Source: Takakia lepidozioides
Taxonomy: Eukaryota; Streptophyta; Takakiopsida; Takakiales; Takakiaceae
Reading direction: 5' to 3'
DNA length: 64,000 nucleotides
Assembly: GCA_030704615.1 (NCBI GenBank)
Contig: CM060731.1
Location: 68,924,756 to 68,988,755 of the forward strand
Under the pieces are notes generated by a model. That model was given only the letters and a program-made list of their open reading frames with translations. It was not told the DNA's origin and searched no databases. Positions 44,179-57,145 of this stretch are shown piece after piece. The first letter of the stretch is position 1; the number at the start of each line of letters is the position of its first letter. The position numbers were made by a program, and so were the translations under genes.

Positions 44179-46889
44179 AGTTACTGATTTTCCTTTCTCC
44201 TTTCCTCACGATTATTTGTTTAGATCTCTTGGACCCTCCTTCTCTACTCACTTTCTAGAGATGCAACCTTGAAGCACCCATCTTGAGCAGGACTTCTTGA
44301 TCCGCGTACATATTATCAAACATTCTCTTTTACATGCTCAATCCCTCCACAAAATTAGTGCTCATGTTAATCGGTGATCGGCCATTATGTTAACCAACCT
44401 TTCTATGGATATGAACAAAGAGCTATACTCGTCCTACATGATTCTTTTAAATCAACCTCATTCCTCTTCACACCCTTCGCCCCTTTGCGCGGGATGCAAT
44501 CGTGATTGTGGGAACATAGTTCTAGGTATTACCAAACTTCTACCACATGTAACCGCCTTGGGCCTTTCATAAATTACCCTAATAACAGGTGGCTTGGCCT
44601 TTGGGATCCATATTGACTCTTGGAATTGTGTTAGTTGTGCTTCGTCTGAATCATGTGGAAATCATCTTAGATACTACCAGAAAGTCTCACCACACAACTT
44701 TGAGTTCACGCATTCAACTCCAATAATTCCATTCATGATTTTTTCAATATTCATCTCTTGGTCACCGGCACCCACAAGACTCGAAATCCTACCAGTCTTC
44801 TACATTCATGGCCGGCTCAAATGGCTCAAATTGCAAGATGGGTAGACCCAATCAATCTATCTGTATTCTACTGTGCTTGCAAAAATGGGTGTTGGGTACC
44901 ATCTCATCAGTACCACCACTATATGAAGTACAAGTACCAAAGAGAAGAGGGAGAAAAGATTTCGCCAGTACTCATTTGAACTCTCACTGAGTCACTGTTC
45001 CTCTCCACCTAACCCCTTCCTAACCCCATCACTGGCTGCAACTAATCACATTAAATGCAACAATATAAGGTCATGATTGCAGATCTTTGGTGTTGTTTTT
45101 ACCCACATTCAAATTTGACAGATAGACTGTAGTGTATATATATCACCCTGTCACAAAAAGACGTGCTAATATCCCATCCCTCACATTCTAAGCCTGATAA
45201 GTTAGGCTCACAAATATAGTTATTCCCCACTCTGAATGCAGTAAAGAGGCCGTGTGGAGGCCATTACTGCCTGTAATGGCTGCTAGGTCGCATTCATACT
45301 TGCCCTCTATTCTAATCACCTCTCTACTCTCTACTATGTAGTAATCTGTTCAGGAATCAGGAGTCTCTTAGAAAACCCAATATTGAGGTTTGGTCGGTAG
45401 TCGTCAGTCAGTCGTAGTCAACACTTGGTGGGTTGCAATTTGCTTCACATGGGCCACTATCCATGTATTGAATAACTGCTCAGCGCTTCTCCCTTGCCGT
45501 CCAATCCCCCTCCCACCCAAGTGCTAGGGTCCAAATTGGTGTGTTTTAGTTTGGAAGGTCAGGTGTCACCATTCATGGCCGGTATGATTTCCCTTTTCCG
45601 CATATGGGCAAGCGTCATCACAACACTGGTATGAAGATACCCCTCATTAGTATTGCTTGCAAGCTTCCAAACAAAATTCTCATCAAAGGCCACAGTGTTC
45701 GGATAATCCATGATTGTTTCTTGTCATTGTGTGCCATGACCCAATTGTCACTCTGCTCTTGATGACTGTCCAAGAGCTCAGAGTTGAAAGAAAACCAACT
45801 TTTTAGCACTATTGTGTGTATATATAAAGTTATGTATGTATCTGACATTCATTCAGTCTTGCAGGTCGTTGCCGTATCTGCAGTATCGATTGAAGATTTT
45901 GGAGGAAAAAACAAGAGGAAAGTACTTAACTGCAACAGCCTCATCAAGGCTTCAGAGTTGTAGTAGCTCACAATCAAAGCTAAGACCTAACTTCCAAAGG
46001 AGAGAGTCCTCCTCTTTTTATGTTAGTCATAAGTGGAGGATAATCAACAGTTAAGACTAGTTATTATTGAGCTAGCAGATGTTGAGGCACATAAACTCAA
46101 ACCACTGAAATTTTACATGGAATGAAGATTATGACAGTTTGGTGCTGAGGGCGTGTCAGAGAACAGAAGTGAGTATGTAGTATGTAGTAGAAACAATGCA
46201 ACAATTGACATGGAAAGATGAGAGCATAATCAAAGCACGCTGTGTGATTATGTAGACCGTAATCAAAGCTGCTGTGGTGTGCCACTTTGATCTCCGGATG
46301 CACACCCTGGGAGGGACCCACAATGAAAGGCTAGTAGCCAGGAAGAGAGAAGACTACGTGCCGCGTAGTGCAGGGCTTTAAACACTCTGCCGCTGTGTGC
46401 AGGCCAGCGGCTTCCTACCACCCTGTCTCTCCGTCTCTCTCCTGCAAGCAAACTCATACCAAGCGAACTCATACAAATGTCCTTGTTCTGGTCTTTCTTA
46501 GCTCCTTCCCTAAACCGCCTCCTAACCCAGCTGTCACCTCGCTCGTCTCAGTTTCTTTTCCTGCCACGGTCTTCTTAGCGTATTCCTCGAGGCCTTTCGA
46601 AAGCCGCTGTCTAGTCGATCTTTGTTTCTGTCTCTTTCGGACGTTGTTAAGTACCATGTCATTTCATTGCTCTCCGGTCGAAGTCATGGAGGCCTTCGGG
46701 TCCATAGGCGCAAGGAACTAACGACCTAACTGGGGCCGGGTTATTCGTTCATGCTGTATCCCTGCTCCAGCTTCGTCAGTTGCATTACTCTCTTTCGCCC
46801 TCAATCTCAGAAAGTGCACCGTCGACCGTTCAGCGCAATTGGAAGTTGAAGAGGACACCTTTTGAAGTAGAAGCAGCTCAGCTGCAGTC
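44179..46889. other. Intergenic, no firm gene
   Basis: Contains short frames only. The minus-strand frame at 45618-45848 (SDNWVMAHNDKKQSWIIRTL) looks protein-like but lacks flanking exons or a recognisable family. A pyrimidine-rich stretch before 46890 suits the leader of the aspartic protease gene. Confidence 0.5.
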
Positions 46890-48593
46890 ATGGAATCTTT
46901 TCACCAGAGACTATCCATCAGATGGCCTTTGCTTGTTGCTTTAGTCAGATCGGCATTGACCGCCATTGTCTTACTCTATGTGTGTGTGACTGTAGTTGAT
47001 GTTCAAGGTAGTCAATTGAGACAGCAATCCCATAGTCAAGCAACTCAGTCGGTCTCTACTGCTGATTTAAGAAGACCTAACATCGTCTACAAAGCTCTGA
47101 AAAAGCTGTGGCAAGAGGCCCCCCAACTAGGTACCGGGCACCAGACTCACAGCATCTCACACAGATTCGGAGCGGAATGGACAGGAGCTAGGAAATTGTC
47201 AGCTCGCGGACCAGAAATAGGATTGCGGTTGAAGCTCTTGCATCGGAACTCAGCTGCATCTCCTTTCAGAAAGGAGTATGACTGCCCTGGGGATGCGTTA
47301 CAGGAAGATATAGAGATGGACGCAGTCCGCTTAGCTGGGTTCAAGAGACGCCTTCAAAGTATCTATGTGAGGAAAGTGGCAGGAATCGTCAGTGCACCCA
47401 ACTCCCCAGTTACAGCAGTTGTTGAGCCCGGCAGTCCCACTCAGTCTCCAGCACAGGGACCCTCTACCTACACATTTGACAGCCCTGTGGTTTCTGGATC
47501 TTCCTTGGGCTCAGGTCAGTACTTTGTAGATTTCTATATAGGTACGCCCCCGCAGAGATTCTCCCTTATCACCGACACTGGTAGTGACCTCATCTGGCTT
47601 CAGTGCGCTCCTTGCAAGGAATGCTACTCCCAGGAAGGTCCTTTCTACATTCCTTCGAATTCATCTTCTTTCAAACCTGTTTCCTGCTTCTCAAAGGAAT
47701 GCGCCCTGGTCCCGGCCCCCCTTGGCATCCCATGTGATTTCAGCGGTTCGTGTGAGTATCAATATGATTATTCCGATTCGTCTAGTAGCAGGGGGGTGCT
47801 TGCGTACGAGATAGCAACAATGCATTCCAGCGACCAACGGAGTGTGAAGATTGCAAATGTCGCATTTGGCTGTGGGAGTGAGAACCAGGGAAGCTTCGCG
47901 GGAGCCGGAGGGGTGATTGGCATGGGACAAGGCCCTCTCTCCTTCACATCTCAGATTGGTTTTTCTTTCGGAAACACATTTTCTTACTGCCTGGTGAACT
48001 ACTTGGATCCGACCAATGTAAGCTCCACACTAGTATTCGGCGATGACACAGTTCTTGCTTCCAAGCACACTCTCCACTACACACCCATCTTGCAAAACCC
48101 ACATTCGCAGACCCTGTATTACATTGGTATTGAGGAAGTAAGTGTGGCGGACCAAGTGCTTCCGATATCTACAAGCTCATGGGCTTTCGACCTCATGGGG
48201 AGTGGTGGGAGTGTTTTTGACTCAGGCACAACACTCACCTACTTTGTATGGCATGCTTACAGTGCGATATTAAGCGCATTCGAAAAGGCACTGATTTATC
48301 CGCAAGTGGCACCTTTGCAAAACTTGGATTTGTGCTTTAATGTGTCTGGCGACTCCAATCCACAGCTCCCAGCATTCGCAATAAGGTTCGTAGGAGGTGC
48401 TGTGCTAGAGCCGCCTGCAGAGAATTACTTTGTAGACGTTGCAGCAGACATCAAATGTCTGGCTATGCAAGGCGTTCAAACTGCATTTGGGTTCAATACC
48501 ATTGGCAATCTGATGCAACAAAACTTTCTGGTGGTTTATGATCGGGGCAGCTCGAGGCTTGGATTCTCACATACCCAGTGCGATTCACTATAG
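46890..48593 (+). CDS. Nepenthesin-like (A1B) aspartic protease, intronless
   Basis: Pepsin-fold endopeptidase, probably secreted or membrane-anchored. 567 residues from the ATG at 46890. A hydrophobic segment at about residues 14-34 (LLVALVRSALTAIVLLYVCV) acts as signal or anchor. A prosegment follows, with a Ser/Pro-rich linker ending near residue 205. The first catalytic Asp is in TDTGSDLIWLQC (D229), followed by the Cys-rich nepenthesin insert (CAPCKECY, CFSKEC, CDFSGSCEYQYDY). The second catalytic Asp is in VFDSGTTLTYF (D444). The C-terminal GNLMQQNFLVVYDRGSSRLG block is typical for the family. No introns and no lesions, so it is likely functional. Confidence 0.9.
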   Translation: MESFHQRLSIRWPLLVALVRSALTAIVLLYVCVTVVDVQGSQLRQQSHSQATQSVSTADLRRPNIVYKALKKLWQEAPQLGTGHQTHSISHRFGAEWTGARKLSARGPEIGLRLKLLHRNSAASPFRKEYDCPGDALQEDIEMDAVRLAGFKRRLQSIYVRKVAGIVSAPNSPVTAVVEPGSPTQSPAQGPSTYTFDSPVVSGSSLGSGQYFVDFYIGTPPQRFSLITDTGSDLIWLQCAPCKECYSQEGPFYIPSNSSSFKPVSCFSKECALVPAPLGIPCDFSGSCEYQYDYSDSSSSRGVLAYEIATMHSSDQRSVKIANVAFGCGSENQGSFAGAGGVIGMGQGPLSFTSQIGFSFGNTFSYCLVNYLDPTNVSSTLVFGDDTVLASKHTLHYTPILQNPHSQTLYYIGIEEVSVADQVLPISTSSWAFDLMGSGGSVFDSGTTLTYFVWHAYSAILSAFEKALIYPQVAPLQNLDLCFNVSGDSNPQLPAFAIRFVGGAVLEPPAENYFVDVAADIKCLAMQGVQTAFGFNTIGNLMQQNFLVVYDRGSSRLGFSHTQCDSL

Positions 48594-50995
48594 CAGTAAC
48601 CCTGGATGCAGGATCTCAATCTAAATTTAAGGGGATGCTGGTGAAGTACCCACGTGTAAGTTTCTCTCTCTCGAGCTGTCTCTCTGTCACAATCTCTCAC
48701 TGCATCTCCTACAGCCCAGGCAATGCTTAAAGCTGCTTCCCTCTGTGAATAAATGCAGCTTGCATCAAGTGCATGCTGTAGAGAAAGGATGTACCGGTCC
48801 AGAGCTGTATTTGTGTGGATCGGAAGGAACTGAGAAACCCTGGGATGGCTTTTGGTTTTTGGCAGGTCCTGGAGGGTCTGTGCTTCCCAGTCACTGGACA
48901 TCACCTGTACACTGGTGCAATATGTGGCCAAGGGGATTCGTTTGTTAAGGAGAGGGTGGGTTTGAAGTCCCAGGGTTCTACTTTCATCCCTTGGTCCTCT
49001 TGCGGAATTTCTCTGGATCCCCCAGTTACCTAGCTGTTTTTGTATAGAGGGAAGTTTTAGTCTAATGGCTTTGTGAGTCCCACATTTAAAAGCATACAAT
49101 TTCTTTTATGGGTTTTCCAAGATTTTTCCCTTAAACCTGCAAACATTTGCTCCTTTTAGGTTTGGGTTTTACTGCTTGAGGATGTCCATGAGATGTTTCA
49201 AGGAGTTTTTTGTCAAGGAATCTTTCATTCTTTCATTCTTTCATATTTGTGAACTGAAAAACCAACAATTTGAAAAGGGCCTGGATGTAGGTCTTGAGCA
49301 TGCTGAAGCCTGCTGGTACCCATATGGACTTCTTTTGCACTACGTTCCCTGTGGACCTTAGAATAAGTGGTCACCTTCAAGTTCGTTGTGATACTCAAAG
49401 CTACTATTTGCTTTATCATCAAGACTTTTGTCCTTGGCAGCGCAGCTGACTACCCACAGATTTTGTGTGCATCCTCTGCATATGGTTGTTTGTGCTGCTT
49501 TGCCTGGTGTTTCAAGTCCAATAGCCCATTTGTTCTCTTCACTTAGACAATTGGGCTTGCTTATGGAAGCTGCAGGGCTCTGAAATGCAAGAGTTACTGT
49601 TGTCATGATATGTATCTCCCCATGGAAGAGAGAATCTCTCCCTGTTAACGGTCCTGCCAAGTATCCAGATATGTGGGTTTAGGTATTTGAATCTCTCCCT
49701 GTTAACTGTCCTGGCGAGTGGTCAGATATGTGGGTTTAGGTATTTGATGTGTGAACGCCTCAATGGAGCAGCGAATTTCTCTGTCCATGTTGTCTTGCCC
49801 AATTTGAGGTTGAGAGCTGAGAGGCCACTTGGGAATGTACTCGAAGCATTGTAAACTTGAGCCAAAGAAGCTGAGCAGATGTAGCATGTTTCTTATGATG
49901 ATGAAAAAGATTTTGAGTTTCCGAGACATGTGATTGAGCTACCGAGTGCTCGTAGTATGGATCACAACAATTCCCGTGGATGCAAGCATCCGAAATTACC
50001 ACTAGAAGTACTGCAAGATTTTTGCTTTCAGCAATTTCATGGGGGAAACAAGGAGAGAAGAGTGCAGCTCCATTCACGCTAGTGTAACGGACAGGAAGCT
50101 GAGAGCTGCGGCCCCTAATGCAATTAAGTTGGTTGCACATCCAGACGACAGATAGTTCCGTTGGACTTTCCCTGTATCAGTCAGGTACAGGCTAAATCTC
50201 ATAAAGTACCTTTACTTCCTGACAGCTTAACGGACCATTCGACTTGCGCAGAATCCTACGGAAAAGGGAAATGCACATCATACCTTGTAGTGGTCACGCT
50301 GGAAAACGCCCACTTCCTGTCACAAGGAGGAGGATGGCCCGCATTGCTTTTTGTTTAACTTTTAAAACAGGGAAGAAAGCCCTGGAAATCAGGGAATTCA
50401 AGAGGCAATAATAACCCTCTGCGGGGCCGTAAAGGCGAGACACAAAGGGAAACACCGGGCCAGCACCAAAGGGGGAGGGAAAAAAAAAGCAGGGAGGGCC
50501 GAAATGGGGGTCCAGAGAGACAGAGCAGAAAGAAAAAGGAGAAGAAAGGACAGAGCAAAACCAAAACAATAGAGGTCCAAAACCAAGAAGCATTATTGCC
50601 CTTCTATCACATGCTCGCATACATCAAAGCATGGTGTTTCTAATTAGAAGACCAACGTTTGTAAAGAAGACGATCAAGTCAATGGTGATGGCTGCTTGAC
50701 GCCCAAGGGGAAGAATCGTAGAAGTAAGTTGGCGCAGAATAATCTAATTCTCTAAACCCCTCTAATAAGCGTGCTGATCTTTGAACTGGTCTCGGTGTTT
50801 TGGGCAAAGCCCTAGACTAGCTAAATGTAGTGGTGACGGTGATGGGGCGTTTTAGATGTTCCCTCCATGCTCTTTCTGGTTGCTTTTGGGTTGAGGGTTT
50901 TGGCCTTTATCAATTCTTCGGAGTTGCGGAACTGAAGTCCATTTGGATCTATCCCCTCTCTGTAGTCTGTGCGTGCGCCACTCCCTCGATTGCCC
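48594..50995. other. Intergenic, no gene seen
   Basis: No supported coding region. Overlapping low-complexity minus-strand frames at 50294-50620 come from a purine-rich stretch. A short tandem duplication is listed separately. Confidence 0.55.
49631..49744 (+). repeat. 57-base tandem duplication
   Basis: Two adjacent units (49631-49687 and 49688-49744), each starting AATCTCTCCCTGTTAAC and ending CAGATATGTGGG-TTTAGGTATTTG, with five or so differences in the middle. Confidence 0.9.
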
Positions 50996-53900
50996 ATGGA
51001 GGGAAGCGCTGTGGAGATGGAACTGGATGAAGTGGACAAGAGCAAGTTTCTTGTTCGCCTGCACCGCTTTGCGCTGCGGATTCCCAAGCAGCAGTCTCAT
51101 GTCGTCGCCAGAATCCTTTCTGGGTACTCTCTCTGCATTAAAAGTGTCTCCTTTTCAGGTTCCTTCTATTGACTCGTTCATTGCACTCTCTATGGTTTGC
51201 CGATTTATCACGAAAAGCGGCTGAATTCCTCACAAACCTCGTTCGTTCTTTGTTGTACTAACTACATACTGCCGATGCAACGTTAGTGCAATTATAACTG
51301 CCTTTGTCACAGTCGTATTAGGATGGTATAATCAGGTACGTGTTGGATATGCCACGAGTGAGGCACATTGTCCCTGATCCAGCAGACGAAAACATGCGCA
51401 TTGTCATACTGTCAGACCTCATCACAGATTTGGGTAACTTCCTTGCCCCTTTCTTAACCCTTTGAAACTATTCTAAGTCTGGGTGAGGGAGGGACTGAAG
51501 GAACAGAGCGGTGTAGTGTAGGTGTTGGCTACTATATTGTTTTCTGCAGTAATGCAACTGAGTTCATTCATGAATGAAGCTCTTAAACACTGGGCGCAGA
51601 TCTGCAAGGGCTTCCTGAAGAGCAACAACGTGCTTTGAAGGATGTCGTGCAAGTGGATGTTGTGGCGCACGTGGTGAACCTGGACTATTCATACTGGCCA
51701 GTGGGTGAGCTTCTTAGTCTGGTGTGAAGATTTCCGTTATGCATTTTCCCTTGACCTACGTGGAGAGAGAGATGTGGGCACTTTCAGCATGACTGATGGG
51801 GTTGCATGATATTGCTTCAATGTGGTGGCGCTCATCAGGTACAGATTGGAATGGGGGGTGCAGAACACATTCTGAAGGAGATCTTGCCAACAGGCTGGGA
51901 GGTCCCCTCTTCTTTCGAAACCATTGGTACGGCTCTCATGCTAAATGAGTCTCAGGTGATTTTTCTTTGCCGCTATGCCTACCAATGCACTTATGAGCAG
52001 ATAGTGGCAGAGGGGACACGCCTTTGTGGTTGACATTATGGCCATCCCTTTTTTTGTTGAATAGCAACTACCATTGTGGGTGCAGGCCATATAGCACACC
52101 TCAATTTGCGGGATGACTTGCTGCCTTATCGCAAAATTATTGCCTCCGTCATCCTGGATGTGAGTCTCACCACGAAAGAGAGAGGGCAAGCTCGCTTCAT
52201 GACAAACTCTTTTGCAACTGACCTAATTTCTCACTATCCATGATTTCAAAAGTGGGATTGAGGTTCACTGTAGCTGGTTTAGACGAAACACTAGTGGCAG
52301 TATGTAGCGACATGAATAGCAAAATGGTACAGATTATACCACTTGAAATACTACCATCATCAGTGACAGTAGAGAAGCAGCCAGGCAGAGAGATGCAAAT
52401 TGGGCGCCCACTGTCAGTGTGAAGTCAGCTGGTAGGAGGAATCCAAAGGCTGCTCCATTTTTAAAAGGTCTTCAAGGAGAGGATTAGATGAGTGCTTTTA
52501 TCTGAACATGGATTCGGGGTTGCATATCTGCAGAAGAACCCAAAGCTCAGGACAATTCTCAACAAGGTTGGCACAATCACCAATGAGTTCAGAGTCCCAG
52601 AATTTGAAGTTTTGGCTGGAGATCCAAACCTTGTTACTGAAGTGAAGCAGCATGGGGCCACTTTCCGGCTGGATTATGGTTCAGTCTACTGGAATTCCCG
52701 CTTGGAGGGAGAGCACAAGCGTCTTTTCTCCCAATTCAAAGATGGACAAATTGTTTGTGACATGTTTGCAGGAATTGGGCCCTTTGTGATTCCAGCAGCC
52801 CGTAAAGGGTGTGTGGTGTATGCAAACGACCTGAACCCAGCAAGTGTGAAGTATTTAAAGATCAATTCGGAAGTCAATAAAGTTGGTGAAAGAGTACGGC
52901 CTTACAACATGGATGCCCGAGCCTTCATGCAACATATAGTGATAGATGGTGTTCAAGAACCAACAGCTGAAGAAATAGCAAGGGATGAGGAAAGTTTGAA
53001 GCGGTTGCAGGGTTCTTCTAACAGCCATGTTGGTCCCGAGAGTGCTGAGAGAAATCCAGAGGTTTTGATGGGCCCCACCCTCGCTACAAATGGGTCTGGA
53101 ATTCATATGAAATGTGGAGTCAGAGAAAAAGAACATGGGAATCTTGAAGCAAGCAAAATTGATGGAAGAGATATGCTGAAGACAGCCACACTAGCTCAAG
53201 GTATCCAAAGTGCTCTCTTTTATTGAACTTTGCCTCTAGGAACTCACTTCATCTCTTCAGTTTTGAGGGACTTAAGACAATGCTGAAAGTACAGGCTATC
53301 TGAAAGGCCAGGACCAGCTTTGATGACTAAGATAGGTCACACTCTGTTTTTGACCCCTTTGGTGCTCTCTTTCCTCCACCTTCCCACCATTTTACCATGG
53401 AAAAACCTTGTAGGTCTCTGGGCCTAAAGTTAGAGCCGAAGAATGTAATGAGCTTCTTTCTCTCTACTTGTGTGCTGTGGGCCAATATAGATATATTCTC
53501 TCTTTAAAGAGGAAAGGGGCATAACCCTGGATCAAATGACAACAGCTCAGTGAAGAAAGCCACACATGTCAAGAATTCTGAATGGTAACCGAAGAGGCCA
53601 AAGGCCATCCTAGCTACCTGAACTAACTAGTAGCACAAACCACCTCTACCAGCCCGCCTATCAAAAGTTAACACTGCCACCTCCAGAGCTGAAAGCTGTA
53701 ACATGCCCACAAAGCAAAGGACATGAAGAATTTCTGATACAAGCTGGTGGATGCTCCCCCTTTTCTCTGCAACTCTATGTCCATCTCTTCTGGGGGCATC
53801 GGGAAGGCTCGGGGTGACTGCCTGTACCTGTTCAGAGACAGCCAAACCCTTAGAGAGGTCTTTCTTGGCTGCATATCTACATGAAGCTCGTAGAGAGTGG

Positions 53901-55932
53901 TAGATGGGACAACCTGGAGCGTGCTGAACGCTTGTGCCTACTTGCAGTAGAGATGACAGAGGGGAGATTGAAAGTGAAGAGTTTCGTCTTTCACTGTTCT
54001 TTCTACTAGGATATCTGGGAATGATACTATTGCATACTCTGGGACAGCCAATCCCTGGCTGAGGTCTTTCCTTATGAGGATTAGACATGCTTGGCAGCAT
54101 ATCTGCGTGAGGCTTTTGCCTCTTAGAGAATCTCTTCATGAATGGTTGGTTTTCTGGTAGCTGGTTGAGGGGCCCACTTTCTTTCTTGTGTCATGCTTTC
54201 TTTTGTCCGATGAACTCTTTGATCTTCTCATGCACGTCGCAAACTTTTATTTCTTCTTTCGCGTCAATTAAAAGTTGGTGGGGTTAGCCACATGGCCAGA
54301 AAGTGAAGTTGCTTATGCTTGTATGTGACTGAATTACCTCAGCTTGACACTTTGGCTGTCACAGATACATGGAAGAACTCCCAACGGAAATCACCAGCAG
54401 GAAAAGACAGGAGTAAACTAAGAGCAGGCGCAATTGGTCAAGCTAGGCTTGAAGCCAAGCCATGGGAGCACTTTGACCATGTGGTCATGAATCTACCAGC
54501 ATCTGCCCTTGAATTTTTAGGTACTGGCCATACTCTACTGTAGGACAAACATTGCCGTTACCATAAGGGTTGTTGAGCTTTGTCACTGTACTGTCATGTT
54601 TTATTATTTTCACCTCAGTGGCTCTGGTCTGTTGGCATGCTGAACCATGCAGAAAGTTGTGAAGTGTCCTGTGGCAGACAGTAACTTTGAAAATCCAAAG
54701 AGTGGTTCAAGTGTCTCGTTACCTTTGGACTAGTCTAGTGGCCATTGCAAGATGCCAGTTTTTCCTTCGTCAAGGTGGGCATTCATTTATAACAGTACCT
54801 CTTAGATTTTGAAGCAAGGGGGTTGTTGGACTGTACAAAGCATTTGTATTTTGGGTTTGGTTTGTCATTCACAGTTTTCTCTTTGAAAAGAAGGACATCT
54901 GTGGTGAAAGAGACGACTCCAGGGTTTTAACTGATGTCTGGTATTGCAGATGTTTTTGAAGGATTGCTGTCAAGGGAGAAATGGAAGGGCACTATGCCAC
55001 GTGTCCATTGCTACTGCTTTATGCGCTCCAATGAAACAACAGCCGACGTTGTTCAGGTTTGTTTGTCCCTGGCTCTGTCAATCTACTATGAACTTTTATT
55101 CAGTAGTTTGACTGGCAATCAATTCATAGCCACTTAGCTCACACCATGTTGAGGTATAAAACTCCAGTAGCAGAACTGGACTTCAAGCTTTTTTGTATTA
55201 TGTCACTTCAATGTACACTCGAATTCCAGTGACCCAGATTTCTGTCTTGGGCTGCTTTTTTTAGTCTGGTGGGTTTGCCCAGTGAACAGCTTCAGGACCT
55301 GTAGGCGAATACCCATGATTTTGTGTCCTATCCAACGTTGGCTGGATCTAGTGACTGACTGCCTCTTCTGCTTTCCTTTATCGAGTAATCACATCATCCT
55401 CAGTACATGACATTTCAATCTGGGCTGGTGTTGCCTCAGGGATAGTTGGTGATAGGAATTCAATCATCAACTAGCACTGTCCTTTTGCCAAGTGAATGGT
55501 TCTGTCTTCCATGCTAACCAGTTGTGTTGACAAGCAGCGTGCAGAGCATCACTTGAAGGGCTCGATTGGAGGGCCACAAGTGTGGACAGTCCGTGATGTT
55601 GCCCCCAATAAGGTACTCCTTTTAGCTGATTTGTGGAAAGAGAAGGCCACATGCAATTTATATGAAACAGAGAGACGAATTGCAAGACGAGATGCAGTTT
55701 CAAAGAGGAACAATAGGCAGTCCTTGTTGGATCTCAAATGGTCCAGGAAAATAGCCAATGCACTCACAGTGGTTCTGCCTTGGTTTGTACTTTTGTACAG
55801 ATAATGTTGTGCCTGAGTTTTGATCTACCATCAAGTGTTGCGTTTGCCCAACAATTGGCACCGGCTGAGCAAGTACTTGAAGATGGTTATTCAGAAGCCT
55901 TAGCTTCCTTAAAGCGACCACGGACTGACTGA
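50996..55932 (+). CDS. TRM5: tRNA (guanine37-N1)-methyltransferase, TRM5 family
   Basis: Adds the N1-methyl group to G37 of tRNA using SAM, preventing frameshifting; cytosolic and/or organellar. Ten exons fit in phase: 50996-51123, 51336-51433, 51600-51700, 51839-51926, 52086-52159, 52534-53200, 54365-54520, 54950-55056, 55538-55612, 55801-55932 (541 residues). Seen: PSSFETIG then [18 protein letters not shown] (N-terminal D1/D2 region), [34 protein letters not shown]-binding [17 protein letters not shown] (about residue 240), [12 protein letters not shown], the [10 protein letters not shown] catalytic motif (about 427-436), and a [19 protein letters not shown]-terminus. A Ser/Glu-rich insert of roughly 90 residues separates MDARAFM from [12 protein letters not shown]. 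There is no stop or frameshift. The donor of exon 3 (CCA/GTGGGT) is the least certain edge; a GG/GTGAGC alternative there breaks the frame. Confidence 0.92.
53760..54270 (+). mobile_element. LINE 3' end in a TRM5 intron
   Basis: Degenerate plus-strand sequence with [11 protein letters not shown], corresponding to W-x-x-L-x-R-x-x-R-LCP zinc-finger (zf-RVT-like) ends of LINE polyproteins, then untranslated sequence matching the better copy at 57.77-58.14 kb (GCTTGGCAGC, TTCTTTTGTCC, GACGTC-like GCACGTCGCAAACTT). 5'-truncated, several stops. Confidence 0.6.
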
Positions 55933-57145
55933 TTGTGACAAAACACCACAGCATTATCCTTGGCACTTCATGGCATTTGAATGTCATTCATTTGATGATT
56001 TGAAGGCTAGATATGATCCTTAAACACTGGCCAAGAGTTAGATCAGATGATCCATCCCACACAATTTTGGAAAATATATCCGTGTCTTTGGAGCCAGTTG
56101 GGTTCATAACTGGAGCCTATATATGGGCACTCTCACAAATCAGGTTCATTCTCCCAGATTGTTACAGGGTTTCCCTCATCACTTGGCTGAAAAGTGGAGG
56201 AGAATTCTTATGTAGCAGTTAACATTCTTTGTGATTGGGGAACTGGCAATTGGCAATGAAGTTTGCCAGAAGAAATTGGTACCGTACACTTCCATGACCC
56301 GCAACAGTCTCCTTGCATGTTATGAATGTTTGTTCAAGGCTGAACCTCCTCTGCCACTGTTGGTAGGGTACCCAAATTGGCATTAGCACCTGCCTTTACT
56401 GTTCACCACTGTGCTTCAATGCTTTCTATGTTCATCCATTCAAAGGCAAGCGAGGGTTTTGAATCAACGGTCAGTTGTCTAACGTCTAACTGGCGGTTGT
56501 CCCTTCCTGCTGCCATGACACGGCCTACCGCCACACACTTGTTTGAGAGAGGGAAATGAAATGAAATGGTGCTTTATAACGTCCGCGGAAAGCTCATAGA
56601 GAGAGGGAGAGAGTGTACATCATACTGCGCCCAGTTTGGGCGGAACGAGAGATGGTAAGAGAGTTGAGAGAGAGAAAGAGTCAATGGAAAGGCCATGGAG
56701 CTTGTGGGTCAGATAGTGCAGTAGTTGGGAATACATGAACTCACTAGAGAGAGAGAGCGAGTAGAAAAAAAACTTGATACTTGAAGAGAGAGAGAAATGG
56801 CACCATGGACTGGCAGAGAGATCAATGGGAAGAAGTGAGAACCTGGTCAGAAACAGCCATGCTCACTGTGTATTGAGAGCATCTTCAGCGTAGCTGAACA
56901 AGAAGTGAAGCGAAAAGGAAGGAAAGGATCGGCCCTGACTGGGTATGACTAGTGAACGTTTGAGCGCTGAATCCCCAACACCTTGAGCCTGGCGGATAGG
57001 ATAATTCTGCGTGCACCTTCACCCAATATACCTATGCGCGACTGTACCAAATGTTTGTTGGAGGTATCAGTAGAAGCAAAACTGAGTACAGGTCGGGATA
57101 GAAGTGCCAGAGCATATTGTCACAAGCTTCATCAGATCTTTCCCA
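55933..57145. other. Intergenic with an inverted LINE tail at about 56530-56600
   Basis: GAGAGAGGGAAATGAAATGA, AATGGTGCTTTATAACGTCCGC and GGAAAGCTCA (about 56533-56600) are the reverse complement of the LINE 3' tail at 58.04-58.13 kb. (GA)-rich runs follow to about 56.8 kb. No gene seen. Confidence 0.6.

Noticed and set aside
44594..44990. Plus-strand frames upstream of the enkurin-like gene
   Set aside because: Two overlapping frames of similar length without recognisable motifs or splice partners.
50294..50620. Minus-strand 108-codon hydrophobic frame (possible membrane protein)
   Set aside because: Phe/Pro/Leu/Ser-rich translation of a purine-rich tract with three overlapping frames; no start context or neighbours.
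56580..56800. GA-rich regulatory element
   Set aside because: The GA runs look like simple-sequence decay around a LINE tail; no gene start is tied to them.
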